64,000 bases of DNA from Bartonella sp. WD12.1 (lineage in GTDB: Bacteria > Pseudomonadota > Alphaproteobacteria > Rhizobiales > Rhizobiaceae): contig NZ_MUBG01000001.1 in assembly GCF_002022415.1 (NCBI RefSeq), forward strand, positions 1,632,501 through 1,696,500, in the 5' to 3' direction. The position numbers and the translations under genes are program-made. How positions within the stretch are numbered: position 1 is the first letter of the stretch; every line of letters starts with the position of its first letter. Positions 51,527-60,983 of the stretch are shown here, piece by piece. The notes under the pieces are model-generated. The model ran no database searches. It was not told the origin of the DNA and was given only the letters and a program-made list of their open reading frames with translations.

Positions 51527-52714
51527 TTATGAATTTGAAAGGTGAGCAATTGCTTTTTCAATACGGTGCAGACCTTCATGTATTTCTTCTTCGGTTATGA
51601 TGAGAGGAGGTAAGAAACGCACAAAGTTATTGCCGGCACTAACACTTAAAATATGTTCGTTTTCCAATGCAGTGATGACATCATTTTGGGGAACGATACA
51701 CTGGATACCTATCATAAGGCCTTTTCCTTGAACTGAGCAAATAACATCAGGGTAAGTTTCAAGGATAGTTAAAAACCCTTGTTTTAGCTGATGAGCTACG
51801 TGTTGAACATGGTTAAGAAAATTAGGTTCTGATACAATATCAAGAACACTATTGCCAACAGCCATAGCAAGAAGATTGCCTCCAAAAGTTGAGCCATGGG
51901 TTCCCGGTGTCATGCTTTGTGCAGCTTTATCTGTTGCAAGGCAAGCCCCTAATGGAAAGCCACCACCCAACCCTTTTGCTAGAGTAAGAATATCAGGTGT
52001 AATATCACTCCATTCATAAGCGAAAAGTTTACCTGTGCGCCCGATACCAGTTTGGACTTCATCTAAAATCAATAATAGATTATTTTCATCACATAGGTTG
52101 CGTAAAAGCTTTAGAGTTTCAAGAGGTACTACGAGTAGCCCCCCTTCTCCTTGAATGGGTTCAATAAGGATGGCTGCAGTATTTTTATTGATGGCATTAC
52201 GTAAAGCTTTTTCATCCCCAAAGGGAACTTGAATAAAACCACTTACTTTAGGCCCAAAACCTTCAAGATATTTTTTTTGTCCGCTAGCAGCAAGTGTTGC
52301 AAGTGTACGGCCATGAAATGCATCTTCAAAAGTAATAATTTCAAAACGTTCTGGTTGACCATTGGCATAGTGGTAACGTCGGGCAGTTTTAAATGCACAC
52401 TCTAATGCTTCTGCACCAGAGTTACAGAAAAAAACTTTATCAGCAAAGCTATTTGCACAAAGACGCGTAGCAAGGGCTTCTTGTTCAGGGGATTGAAAAA
52501 GATTGGAGATATGCCAAAGCTTTTCAGCCTCTATTTTAAGAGCATTAATTAGTTTTGGATGAGCATATCCTAAAACATTGACAGCAACGCCAGATGTAAA
52601 ATCAAGATAACGCTCTCCTTTGTCAGAAATAAGCCATACACCATCGCCTTGTTTAAAACACAAATTACGCCGAGCAAAACTATTATAAAGTGATTGTGTA
52701 GAGGTGCTTCCCAT
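51527..52714 (-). CDS. argD: Acetylornithine / succinyl-DAP aminotransferase
   Basis: ArgD is a PLP enzyme of the class III aminotransferases. The 395-residue protein has [20 protein letters not shown] near 100, the aspartate in [21 protein letters not shown] near 220, and the PLP lysine in [15 protein letters not shown] near 250, then [15 protein letters not shown]. It makes N-acetylornithine, and in many bacteria also acts as N-succinyl-LL-DAP aminotransferase in lysine synthesis. That second role would explain why argD is kept intact next to dead argF, and would link it to dapD in this window. The gap to argF is 17 bases. Confidence 0.95.
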   Translation of the reverse strand: MGSTSTQSLYNSFARRNLCFKQGDGVWLISDKGERYLDFTSGVAVNVLGYAHPKLINALKIEAEKLWHISNLFQSPEQEALATRLCANSFADKVFFCNSGAEALECAFKTARRYHYANGQPERFEIITFEDAFHGRTLATLAASGQKKYLEGFGPKVSGFIQVPFGDEKALRNAINKNTAAILIEPIQGEGGLLVVPLETLKLLRNLCDENNLLLILDEVQTGIGRTGKLFAYEWSDITPDILTLAKGLGGGFPLGACLATDKAAQSMTPGTHGSTFGGNLLAMAVGNSVLDIVSEPNFLNHVQHVAHQLKQGFLTILETYPDVICSVQGKGLMIGIQCIVPQNDVITALENEHILSVSAGNNFVRFLPPLIITEEEIHEGLHRIEKAIAHLSNS

Positions 52715-53078
52715 TATTATTTCCTTTATTTCTTAAGCACCGCAATCTGATGAATAAAAATGCTACGCTTATCAATACAATGTGATCGGTACTTCAAATT
52801 TGATTGATAAACTATCGCGCCAATTCATAAAAAGTCAATTAAGGTTCCTAAAAGGTATATGTACATGAAAAAGTTGGAGCAAAAAAAAGGATTTTGTCTA
52901 TGATTGATTCGCAAGTTGGGGAAAACTTTTTAAAAAGACATTTCAGAGGGTAAAGGCTCTTGTCATAGAGTCAGTGCATATTATAGTCTAAATAAGCAAA
53001 CGAAATTGTATTTACGTTTGTAAATCTACGGATCAAAAGAGATCTTTTTGCGCTTGATTTTAAAATATAAAAATTTGT
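52715..53078. other. Intergenic region argD-gcrA
   Basis: Promoter space for two divergent genes; no ORF is convincing. A hairpin CAAACG-AAAT-TGT-ATTT-A-CGTTTG occupies 52997-53020, a 10-bp stem with one bulge. The remainder is AT-rich. A CtrA-type site follows at 53079. Confidence 0.5.
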
Positions 53079-53093
53079 TTAAAATAAAGTTAA
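53079..53093 (+). promoter_or_regulatory. CtrA-type binding site upstream of gcrA
   Basis: A perfect TTAA-N7-TTAA (TTAA 53079-53082, TTAA 53090-53093) lies 59 bases before the gcrA ATG. This is the full CtrA consensus, and CtrA represses gcrA in Caulobacter. AT-rich DNA raises the chance frequency, so the location in front of this gene is the main support. Confidence 0.5.
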
Positions 53094-53152
53094 GACATTT
53101 GAAAATGCGATAAAGATGCATTTCAATGATATAATCAAAAAGGAGTTCTTGT

Positions 53153-53686
53153 ATGGGCTGGACATGTGAACGCGTTGAACTTCTTAAGAAGTTTTGGAGT
53201 GAGGGTCTAAGTGCAAGTCAGATCGCAGCTCAACTGGGTGGGGTTAGCAGAAATGCAGTGATCGGTAAAGTGCATCGGCTAAAATTACCAGGGCGTGGTA
53301 AAACAACACCTGTGATATCGCGTGTACAAAAAACATCAGCAGGTGTTGGTTCATCGATACCACGAATGCGCCGCGCTGCATCTTCTGTAGTTCCGGAAAA
53401 TACTATTTCTTGCAGTGTTGGAGCTACAGCTTTGAAAATGGATTTTATAGCTGAAGATGTGGCAGCAGTTGATGTTCTAGAGCAATCAAAAGTGGTTGTT
53501 CCTATTTCACGTCATCTTAATCTTTTGCAACTAAGTGAAAATACATGTAGATGGCCAGTCGGAGATCCTTTGTCATCAGATTTTCATTTTTGTGGTGCTG
53601 ATTCTGGTGAAGGCAACCCTTATTGCGCTTTTCACGCCAAAATAGCATTTCAACCAATATCGGAAAAACGGCGAATAAGAATATAA
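53153..53686 (+). CDS. gcrA: GcrA cell-cycle regulator
   Basis: GcrA is a sigma70-bound transcription factor of alphaproteobacteria that activates genes at CcrM-methylated GANTC promoters. The 177-residue protein has the N-terminal helix-turn-helix (WTCERVELLKKFWSEGLSAS, QIAAQLGGVSRNAVIGKVHRL, residues 3-45). A variable linker follows, and then the C-terminal sigma-interacting domain with LLQLSENTCRWPVGDP and FHFCGADSGEGNPYCAFHAKIAF. AAGGAG lies seven bases before ATG 53153. The upstream CtrA-type site suggests the classic CtrA-GcrA oscillator link. Confidence 0.95.
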   Translation: MGWTCERVELLKKFWSEGLSASQIAAQLGGVSRNAVIGKVHRLKLPGRGKTTPVISRVQKTSAGVGSSIPRMRRAASSVVPENTISCSVGATALKMDFIAEDVAAVDVLEQSKVVVPISRHLNLLQLSENTCRWPVGDPLSSDFHFCGADSGEGNPYCAFHAKIAFQPISEKRRIRI

Positions 53687-54547
53687 TTAAGATATTATCT
53701 TATATCAGAATTTATATTTTATAAGTGAATTTTAATTTAAAAAATACAAAATTATTCTTTAAATCTGGATCTTATAAAAGAAATCTTTTGTGAAGATATA
53801 TATTAAAATGGATATGAAATTTTCATTAGAATTTTTTGGGTTCAAGTTTTGTTTTTCGTGGTTATTCGAATGATAATACGCATTGGTGAGTGTATAAATC
53901 ATCGCAAAATTTAGACAAAATTTCATTATTCCGTGGATGTTTTTTATTTTTAGGTATTTCTTAATTCTTAAGGATAAACTGTATCATTCAACTGGTGTAT
54001 TTGATATTTATTTTTCATTTTTTGGTGCATTTTTACGATAAAAAATTCTCCTAAAACGAAGGTAATAGGAAGTTCAAGCAAGTTTTGATGACTATATCAA
54101 AGAACTGACTGTGCGCATTTAATGACTATTAGTTTTTGAGCAGTTTTATTGCTTCTTATTTCTAGAGGTTCTTTGTTAACTGTATATGTTAATTGAGGCT
54201 ATTATTGATATGGCAGCAATAAATTCTATTAAAGCCTATTATTGTATATTAACACGATTAGTTGAAATATTTAAGGTTATGGTTCATAGGGTAGAATTAG
54301 TAATACTGCGTGGAATGTGGTGTGAACCAAATTATAGTAATCTGAGAAATAAAGTATTAAAATATGTGCTTGTACAAAAAGTGCATATCAAGAGAGTGAA
54401 GCTAAACTAAACATACGGTGTTACAAACTAATTTTAAGATTCAGTAAGAAAGCTGAAATATCTACTCTAATATGGAAATGATTTAAATCAAAAAATAATT
54501 GCTTGTTTGTTTAATTGCTTAATAAAACACCGAAAGATTACAATTGT
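53687..54547. other. 0.86 kb AT-rich gap gcrA-ccmG
   Basis: A single 74-codon ORF (54186-54410, +) has no recognisable motif, no ribosome site of note and a composition like translated AT-rich DNA, so I do not call it. No tRNA, repeat or terminator is evident. The gap is between convergent genes and may hold decayed coding sequence. Confidence 0.5.
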
Positions 54548-55171
54548 TTATTTAGGTGAAATAAATAATTTATCGTTGGAAGATTCTTCTACAGTTATAG
54601 TTTTTTCTATTTTGGGCAGAATTTCTTTTTGATAAATTTGCCATGTTAAGGGGCCAATATGTCTGGCAATGATGATACTTTCTTTATCCAGAACAAAGGT
54701 TTCCGGTGGTCCATATACGCCCCAGTTAATGGCTGTATGGTTTGAAATATCAAAACCGATAAATTTAAAAGGATTGCCAAAATGAGTTAAAAAACGTTTG
54801 GCATTTTCTTTATTATCTTTAAAATTAATTCCGATAAGATCAAAACGATGATCTTTTGCGATTTTCATAAGGACAGGATGTTCTTCGCGACACGGTGGGC
54901 ACCAGGATCCCCAAAAGTTAATTAATATTACGCGTCCTTTAAACTGTTTTGAATTTAAATAATCATCTTTGTTTAATAAGGGAAGGTGAGTTTTGGGAGC
55001 TGGTCTTCCAATTAATATATTTGAGGTGAGGGAGAGAGCATTAGAGTGTTTGTTTTTTATGGAACTAAAGAACAGTAAGATCAGTAGAAGAAAGAGCAAA
55101 AATGGTGCAAGCAAGCCAAATAAAATAGGTAAAGATATACTTTTTTTATATTTGGATGGAGTTGTTTTCAT
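54548..55171 (-). CDS. ccmG: Thiol:disulfide interchange protein CcmG/DsbE
   Basis: CcmG is a membrane-anchored periplasmic thioredoxin-like reductase that keeps apocytochrome c or CcmH cysteines reduced for haem ligation. The 207-residue protein has one N-terminal anchor (LPILFGLLAPFLLFLLLILLFF, about 12-34) and the thioredoxin domain with active-site WCPPC near residue 90, then INFKDNKENAKRFLTHFGNPF and YGPPETFVLDKESII (the CcmG-specific GVYGxPETF loop). ATG 55171 is preferred because the longer ORF prefix to 55258 overlaps ccmD entirely. It overlaps ccmD by 26 bases. Confidence 0.93.
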   Translation of the reverse strand: MKTTPSKYKKSISLPILFGLLAPFLLFLLLILLFFSSIKNKHSNALSLTSNILIGRPAPKTHLPLLNKDDYLNSKQFKGRVILINFWGSWCPPCREEHPVLMKIAKDHRFDLIGINFKDNKENAKRFLTHFGNPFKFIGFDISNHTAINWGVYGPPETFVLDKESIIIARHIGPLTWQIYQKEILPKIEKTITVEESSNDKLFISPK

Positions 55172-55397
55172 CGCATTTTTCTTCCAAAATAAGCTCTTTT
55201 GCTTGTAGTTGTTGCAAGATTTTTCTTTGATGTGCTCCTTTACGGAGAATGTGCCCAATAAAACAAAGGAGAGTAATTGCAGAAAGCATATAGCTTAAAA
55301 TGACAGTTTGTTCATGATGAAGAGTGCCAAGAAGAAAATCAATGCGCTGGGAAAAATTTTCTAAAAGTTTATTTTGCATATTATTTAAGTTGGGCAT
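55146..55397 (-). CDS. ccmD: Haem exporter protein CcmD
   Basis: A small 83-residue protein with a single membrane helix (VILSYMLSAITLLCFIGHIL) followed by a basic, helical cytosolic tail (RKGAHQRKILQQLQAKE). Size, topology and position between ccmC and ccmG identify CcmD, which helps release haem-loaded CcmE from CcmABC. The tail is longer than usual because the frame runs on into ccmG. ATG 55397 or 55379 are both possible; neither has a clear ribosome site. Confidence 0.82.
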   Translation of the reverse strand: MPNLNNMQNKLLENFSQRIDFLLGTLHHEQTVILSYMLSAITLLCFIGHILRKGAHQRKILQQLQAKELILEEKCDENNSIQI

Positions 55398-55415
55398 GGT
55401 AAAGAAGTTTTAATG

Positions 55416-56165
55416 TTAAGTACGACGAGTTATTTTAGTTTGGAGTACTTGAATATGACGACGAGTAATTTCATTTTGCATGGCCATTAAGTTTAATAAG
55501 ATAAATAGAAGAGTAAAACAAAACATCATAGTTATAAGTGGCCATAGCATGGGGCCATCAATTGTTGTGCCACCTGAACGTAAAAGTGATGCTGATTGAT
55601 GAAGCGTGTTCCACCAATTGACGGAAAATTTAATAATGGGGATATTAACTAATCCAACTAGTGTTAAAATCGCTGTAGCACGTGCGGCTTTTACTTGGTT
55701 GTCAAAAGCACGGGCGAGCGTGATAATAGCAAGATAAATAAAAAATAAGATTAAAACTGATGTTAATCTAGCGTCCCATACCCACCATGTTCCCCATGTA
55801 GGGCGTCCCCAAAGGGCTCCTGTCATTAAGGCTAAAGCTGTAAAAATTGCCCCAATGGGAGCACTACATTTGAGTGCTATATCAGCAAGGCAATTATTCC
55901 AAATCAAGCTGATTAGTGCAGCAGCACTCATCATAATGTAGCAAATTGTAGATAGCCACGCAAAAGGTACATGAATGTACATAATCCTAACAGTAATACC
56001 TTGTTGATAGTCATCGGGAGAATGTATAACAAGAGCTAATCCTAAGAGAAGAAAAAGCACTGTTGCGCTGGTTAACCAAGGTAAAACAGCACTGCTGATT
56101 TCCATAAAACGAGTTGAATTTATAAGGAAAAGCTTCGTATTTTTTTGACGTGATAATTCATTCAT
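55416..56165 (-). CDS. ccmC: Haem exporter protein CcmC
   Basis: CcmC attaches haem to CcmE in cytochrome c maturation. The 249-residue inner-membrane protein has six helices and the periplasmic tryptophan-rich WWD signature WGRPTWGTWWVWDARLTS near 128-145. Conserved histidines are in YIHVPFAW near 64 and WWNTLHQ near 187. Length is typical. It follows ccmB by 45 bases on the minus strand. Confidence 0.95.
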   Translation of the reverse strand: MNELSRQKNTKLFLINSTRFMEISSAVLPWLTSATVLFLLLGLALVIHSPDDYQQGITVRIMYIHVPFAWLSTICYIMMSAAALISLIWNNCLADIALKCSAPIGAIFTALALMTGALWGRPTWGTWWVWDARLTSVLILFFIYLAIITLARAFDNQVKAARATAILTLVGLVNIPIIKFSVNWWNTLHQSASLLRSGGTTIDGPMLWPLITMMFCFTLLFILLNLMAMQNEITRRHIQVLQTKITRRT

Positions 56166-56210
56166 AAGTTTATAATAAGCAAACTTTAGTTTTGCAGCAA
56201 TTATCTTTTA

Positions 56211-56873
56211 TTATTCTAATAAATATTTCAGTGTTATAGCTGCGACAAAAGAGCTAAAGACACTCAAAAAAAGTGAGAAAGCAATAAGAAAAGCCAAGGC
56301 AGTAAAAAAGATGTTTGGTATTATTGGGGCTGTAGCAGCTGCAACACCAAAGATCATGATTGGAATTGTCCATGGCAGAATAATAATGAAAGTAAGGATA
56401 GTACTGTGCGGCAATGATATTGCCAATGCTGCACCAATGGCACCAATAAAAATGATAGCAGGTGTTCCACATAAGAGGGTGAGCATCGTTGCGAAAGTTG
56501 TTTTAGTATCTAAATGGAGCATAAATGCTAAAATAGGGGTAGCAAAAATAAGAGGAAGCATAGTGCCTGCCCAATGCGCAAGGCATTTGGTAAAAACAAT
56601 AAGTGTTAAGCTTTGTCTGTGAGCGGCAAGGATAAGTTGATCAAGATTTCCGTCATCATGATCAATTTGAAACAGTTTATTAAGGTTAAGTAGACTAGCT
56701 AAAAGAGCACCAAGCCATAATATACCTGGACCTATTCGTGCGAGAATATCTGGATCTGGCCCGATGGTAAAAGGAATGATCATAATAACAGCAATGAAAA
56801 ATAAGAGCTCTGTTAGTGAAGAAACTTGTGGTTCTAAGGTTAATTTAAGATCTCGCCAGAATAATGCTTTCAT
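56211..56873 (-). CDS. ccmB: Haem exporter protein CcmB
   Basis: A 220-residue ABC permease subunit with six hydrophobic helices. Typical start is MKALFWRDLKLTLE and the family motif ARIGPGILWLGALLASLL follows near 45-62, with FKIDHDDG-type sequence (FQIDHDDGNLDQLIL) near 67-82. Together with CcmA it drives ATP-dependent release of holo-CcmE. It lies 14 bases after ccmA, part of ccmABCDG. Confidence 0.93.
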   Translation of the reverse strand: MKALFWRDLKLTLEPQVSSLTELLFFIAVIMIIPFTIGPDPDILARIGPGILWLGALLASLLNLNKLFQIDHDDGNLDQLILAAHRQSLTLIVFTKCLAHWAGTMLPLIFATPILAFMLHLDTKTTFATMLTLLCGTPAIIFIGAIGAALAISLPHSTILTFIIILPWTIPIMIFGVAAATAPIIPNIFFTALAFLIAFSLFLSVFSSFVAAITLKYLLE

Positions 56874-56887
56874 TTATATTTTCTTCT

Positions 56888-57499
56888 TTATAAGGGTAAG
56901 AAATGCTCTAGGGCAATCGTATAGTTTGCTGAAAGACCAAGAGGTATATGGGTTGCAGCAATAACCATGCCGCCTTGGTTGAGATGATTCTGAAAAAGAT
57001 TTGCGAAAATGATTTGGGTATGACTATCAACGCCAGATGTTGGTTCATCTAGAATCCAAACAGGACGATAGGACAGCAAGAGACGAGCAATAGCTACGCG
57101 TCTTTTTTGCCCAGTTGATAAAACGCGAAAAGGTAAATGCCCAAGATCAGAAAGACCAACATCTGCAAGAGCTTCATGGGGAGTACGCAGATATTGACCG
57201 TAAAATGCTGCCCAAAATTGCAAATTATCAATGACTGATAAGGAGGATTTCATAGCATTTTGAATACTTAGGTAATGACATACACTAGCTAAGGGATATG
57301 TTTGTGTTTGTTCTTTAAAAATGACATGGCCTTCAGCAGCTTCAAGAAGGCCGACAATGATTCGCAATAATGTCGATTTTCCGATGCCATTTGGGCCTGT
57401 AATTGTCATGAGTTGTTGTGGGAGTAGACAAAAAGAAAGGCCTTGAAATAAAATTTCTTCATTTCTACGTGCTGCTAGATTTTTACCTAATAACACCAT
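56888..57499 (-). CDS. ccmA: Haem exporter ATP-binding protein CcmA
   Basis: The ATPase of the CcmAB complex, 203 residues. Walker A is GPNGIGKSTLLRI near residue 35; the signature region reads RVLSTGQKRRVAIARLL, with LSTGQ in place of LSGGQ as in most CcmA proteins; Walker B is VWILDEPTSGVD and the switch histidine is in AATHIPLG. Length is typical. It heads the ccmABCDG operon, divergent from acnA with 292 bases between; no ccmE, ccmF or ccmH is in the window. Confidence 0.94.
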   Translation of the reverse strand: MVLLGKNLAARRNEEILFQGLSFCLLPQQLMTITGPNGIGKSTLLRIIVGLLEAAEGHVIFKEQTQTYPLASVCHYLSIQNAMKSSLSVIDNLQFWAAFYGQYLRTPHEALADVGLSDLGHLPFRVLSTGQKRRVAIARLLLSYRPVWILDEPTSGVDSHTQIIFANLFQNHLNQGGMVIAATHIPLGLSANYTIALEHFLPL

Positions 57500-57714
57500 G
57501 TGATTGCCTGTTATTCTTATTATTTCTATAGCTTTTATTACATTGTAAAATAAAAAACACGTTTTTTATGTAATTGTATCTAGAATAGTTCTAGGAATAG
57601 TTTTATAAGGTATACGTTCTATCAATTGTCGATGTAGAATGGATTTTAGGATCAAGCTGCGAATTGACTTAAAAAAAGCGGGGAATGGATAGCGGAAGTG
57701 ACTGCATTCGTATT

Positions 57715-57740
57715 CAAGCTGCATTTATATCTGCAGCTTG
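57715..57740 (+). promoter_or_regulatory. Perfect inverted repeat in the acnA upstream region
   Basis: CAAGCTGCA (57715-57723) and TGCAGCTTG (57732-57740) form a 9-bp perfect stem with an 8-base loop, ending 51 bases before the acnA start. No T tail follows, so it is not a terminator. It may be an operator or a leader hairpin. The 12 bases just before it (57701-57712) are identical to bases 22665-22676 in the candidate small RNA. Confidence 0.45.
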
Positions 57741-57791
57741 TGTTGTTCATTCCGGAAAATGAGTGAATGTATAATATAAGGATGAACAATC

Positions 57792-60479
57792 ATGTCTCAA
57801 ATTGATAGTTTTAATTGTCGTAAAACTTTAAATGTTGGTGGCAAAGAATACGTTTATTATAGTTTGATTGAAGCAGAGAAAAACGGTCTTAAAGGTGTTT
57901 CTCGTTTACCATTTTCCATGAAGGTTCTTCTCGAAAATCTGCTACGATTTGAAGATGGTCGTACAGTTAAAAAAGAAAATATCTTAAACATTGCTCATTG
58001 GTTGAATGATAAAGGCAGCACCGGTACAGAAATCTCTTATCGCCCCGCACGTATTCTCATGCAAGATTTCACGGGTGTTCCTGCAATTGTTGACCTTGCT
58101 GCAATGCGCGATGCTATGGTCAAATTGGGAGAGGACGCTGAAAAAATCAATCCCCTCATTCCTGTTGACCTTGTCATTGACCATTCAATTATCGTTGATA
58201 ATTTTGGCAATTCGATGGCATTTAAGAAAAATGTTGAACGTGAATATGAGCGCAATGGCGAGCGTTATCGTTTTCTTAAATGGGGGCAGAAAGCATTTAA
58301 AAATTTTCGTGTTGTTCCTCCCAGAACAGGGATTTGTCATCAGGTCAATTTAGAATATTTAGCGCAATGTGTATGGATGAACAATGAGGATGGTTGTCAG
58401 ACGGTTTATCCTGACACGTGCGTGGGAACTGATTCGCATACAACCATGGTGAATGGTTTGGGTGTTTTAGGTTGGGGTGTTGGCGGTATTGAAGCAGAAG
58501 CTGCCATGTTGGGACAGCCAGTTTCAATGTTATTACCTGAAGTTATTGGTTTTCATTTAACTGGAAAGTTGAAAGAAGGTGTAACTGCTACTGACTTAGT
58601 TCTAAGGGTAACACAAATTTTACGCCAAAAAGGTGTTGTTGGTAAATTTGTTGAATTTTTTGGTCCTGGTTTAGAGTATATGACGCTTGCTGATCGGGCG
58701 ACAATTGCGAATATGGCACCTGAATATGGGGCAACCTGTGGTTTTTTCCCAATTGATAAAGAAACAATACGCTATCTCAATATGACAGGGCGCGATGAAA
58801 GTCAGATTGCTTTGGTAGAGGCTTATTCCAGAGCACAGGGAATGTGGCGTGATGAAACAGGATCTGATCCTGTTTTTAGTGATGTAATTGAATTAGATAT
58901 GGGAAGCATTGTGCCTTCTATGGCTGGTCCCAAACGTCCTGAAGGGCGGGTTCCATTGGAAGATGTGGGTCAAGGTTTTGAGATGGCATTGGTTCATGAT
59001 TATAAGAAAACTACTGGGCAAAATGCCCGTTATAAGGTTGAGGGTGAGGAGTATGAGCTCGGTCATGGGGATGTGGTGATTGCTGCGATTACTTCTTGTA
59101 CGAATACATCAAATCCAAGTGTTCTTATTGCTGCTGGCCTTTTGGCACGTAATGCTGTGGCAAAAGGTCTCAAAACCAAGCCATGGGTTAAGACTTCTCT
59201 TGCACCTGGCTCACAGGTAGTTGAAGCTTATCTTCTTAGTTCAGGTCTTCAGAAAGATTTGGATGCTTTAGGGTTTAACTTAGTTGGGTTTGGATGTACG
59301 ACATGTATTGGGAACTCTGGTCCTTTGCTACCAGCCATTTCCAAAACGATAAACGATAATGGTTTAATTGCTTCAGCAGTTCTTTCAGGTAATCGTAACT
59401 TTGAAGGGCGTGTATCACCTGATGTACAAGCAAATTATTTAGCTTCACCACCGTTGGTTGTAGCGCATGCTCTTATGGGGACGGTACGCAAAGATTTAAC
59501 CAAAGAGCCTCTTGGTAGAGGCTCGGATGGTCAGCTAGTTTACTTAAAAGATATTTGGCCTACTTCTAAAGAAATACAAGAATTTATCGAAGAAAATGTT
59601 ACTCGTAAGATTTTTGTTGAGAAATATGCAGATGTATTTAAGGGAGACGAAAACTGGCAAGAAGTCCAAGTACCTTCTGGTGTCACCTATTCTTGGGATG
59701 ATCAATCAACTTATGTGCGTAATCCGCCTTATTTCGACGGTATGCTGAAAGTTCCTGGTGCATTAGAAGATATTAAAAATGCACGAATCTTAGGTTTGTT
59801 TGGTGATAAAATTACGACTGATCATATTTCTCCTGCTGGTTCTATTAAGGTTGATTCTCCTGCGGGACAATATTTGATTGATCATGGTGTTAAAATGGTT
59901 GATTTTAATCAATATGGAACCCGTCGTGGCAATCATGAAGTTATGATGCGTGGAACTTTTGCTAATATTCGCATTCGTAATTTTATGTTGGGGACCAGTG
60001 GTCGTGAAGGAGGTTATACAGTTCATTATCCATCCAAAGAGGAAACAACAATTTATGATGCAGCAATGGCGTATAAGCAAGAAAAAGTTCCGCTCGTTAT
60101 TTTTGCTGGTATTGAATATGGTAACGGGTCATCTCGTGATTGGGCGGCTAAAGGCACTAATCTTCTTGGTGTAAAAGCAGTGATTGCTCAATCTTTTGAG
60201 CGTATTCATCGGTCTAATCTTGTTGGTATGGGTATTGTTCCCTTTGTATTTGAAGCGGGTGCAAGTTGGCAATCGCTTGGTTTAAAAGGAGATGAACAAA
60301 TAACGATTGAAGGAATCGATAATTTGAAACCTCGTCAGAAGACTACAGCTACAATCACTTTTTCTGATGGAGTGGTGAAAACTGTGCCATTATTATGTCG
60401 TGTTGATACTGAGGATGAGTTAGATTATTTGCATCATGGTGGCATTTTGCACTATGTTTTGCGTAATTTGGCAGGTTAA
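57792..60479 (+). CDS. acnA: Aconitate hydratase A
   Basis: Aconitase interconverts citrate and isocitrate in the TCA cycle using a [4Fe-4S] cluster. The 895-residue protein carries cluster cysteines in SCTNTSNPSV near 434 and GFGCTTCIGNSGPL near 500, substrate-binding DSHTTMVNGLGVLGWGVGG near 215, and the C-terminal swivel domain with FAGIEYGNGSSRDWAAKG. Length is standard for AcnA/IRP-type. AAGGATG lies just before ATG 57792. Divergent acnA-ccmA is the usual order in Rhizobiales. In some bacteria apo-aconitase binds RNA; nothing here shows that. Confidence 0.97.
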   Translation: MSQIDSFNCRKTLNVGGKEYVYYSLIEAEKNGLKGVSRLPFSMKVLLENLLRFEDGRTVKKENILNIAHWLNDKGSTGTEISYRPARILMQDFTGVPAIVDLAAMRDAMVKLGEDAEKINPLIPVDLVIDHSIIVDNFGNSMAFKKNVEREYERNGERYRFLKWGQKAFKNFRVVPPRTGICHQVNLEYLAQCVWMNNEDGCQTVYPDTCVGTDSHTTMVNGLGVLGWGVGGIEAEAAMLGQPVSMLLPEVIGFHLTGKLKEGVTATDLVLRVTQILRQKGVVGKFVEFFGPGLEYMTLADRATIANMAPEYGATCGFFPIDKETIRYLNMTGRDESQIALVEAYSRAQGMWRDETGSDPVFSDVIELDMGSIVPSMAGPKRPEGRVPLEDVGQGFEMALVHDYKKTTGQNARYKVEGEEYELGHGDVVIAAITSCTNTSNPSVLIAAGLLARNAVAKGLKTKPWVKTSLAPGSQVVEAYLLSSGLQKDLDALGFNLVGFGCTTCIGNSGPLLPAISKTINDNGLIASAVLSGNRNFEGRVSPDVQANYLASPPLVVAHALMGTVRKDLTKEPLGRGSDGQLVYLKDIWPTSKEIQEFIEENVTRKIFVEKYADVFKGDENWQEVQVPSGVTYSWDDQSTYVRNPPYFDGMLKVPGALEDIKNARILGLFGDKITTDHISPAGSIKVDSPAGQYLIDHGVKMVDFNQYGTRRGNHEVMMRGTFANIRIRNFMLGTSGREGGYTVHYPSKEETTIYDAAMAYKQEKVPLVIFAGIEYGNGSSRDWAAKGTNLLGVKAVIAQSFERIHRSNLVGMGIVPFVFEAGASWQSLGLKGDEQITIEGIDNLKPRQKTTATITFSDGVVKTVPLLCRVDTEDELDYLHHGGILHYVLRNLAG

Positions 60480-60516
60480 ATAAAATTTATCTGTTTAACA
60501 ATGTGTTTAAGTAGGG

Positions 60517-60559
60517 TCTCAAAGAGGTGTTTTGCTGATTTTTAGGTTCATCTTTGAGA
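60517..60559 (+). repeat. Long-range inverted repeat after acnA
   Basis: TCTCAAAGA (60517-60525) and TCTTTGAGA (60551-60559) form a perfect 9-bp stem around a 25-base loop, 37 bases after the acnA stop. Without a T tail it is a poor terminator; it may stabilise the acnA mRNA 3' end. Confidence 0.5.
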
Positions 60560-60694
60560 ATCTAATTGACGTTTGTTTTTAGATTACGTTATAAGAGCAC
60601 CAATAATGAACAGCTTTAGAGCTTAGACTTGTTTATTTCAGTAAAATATTTTGTCGAATTAATTTTTACTGATTAGTTGAAAGAGAAAGATACG

Positions 60695-60961
60695 ATGGCG
60701 AATACACTTTCAGCAAAAAAAGCAGTGCGCAAGATCGCAGCACGCACGCAGGTCAATAAGGCCCGCCGTTCACGCGTTCGCACTTTTATTCGTAAATTTA
60801 ATGATGCTTTAGCTAGCGGTGATAAAGCTTCTGCGGAAGTAGCATTTAAAAATTTTGAGCCTGAAATTATGCGTGCGGTTTCTAAAGGGGTTTTTCATAA
60901 GAATACTGCCGCGCGAAAAGTATCGTGTTTAGCGAAACGCTTAAAAGCCTTTAGCGCCTAA
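60695..60961 (+). CDS. rpsT: 30S ribosomal protein S20
   Basis: An 88-residue very basic helical protein starting [19 protein letters not shown], with [17 protein letters not shown] and [20 protein letters not shown]. It binds 16S rRNA in the 30S body. ATG 60695 is the family start; an in-frame ATG at 60677 would add six residues (MKEKDT) but overlaps the AGAGAAAGA ribosome-binding region. It precedes dnaA, the conserved rpsT-dnaA order of Rhizobiales, and ends at a strong terminator. Confidence 0.96.
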   Translation: MANTLSAKKAVRKIAARTQVNKARRSRVRTFIRKFNDALASGDKASAEVAFKNFEPEIMRAVSKGVFHKNTAARKVSCLAKRLKAFSA

Positions 60962-60983
60962 ATTTTTTCCAATTTATCACATT

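Noticed and set aside
54186-54410. A 74-codon plus-strand ORF in the gcrA-ccmG gap
   Set aside because: No motif, no clear ribosome site and composition typical of chance translation of AT-rich DNA; no neighbour supports it.
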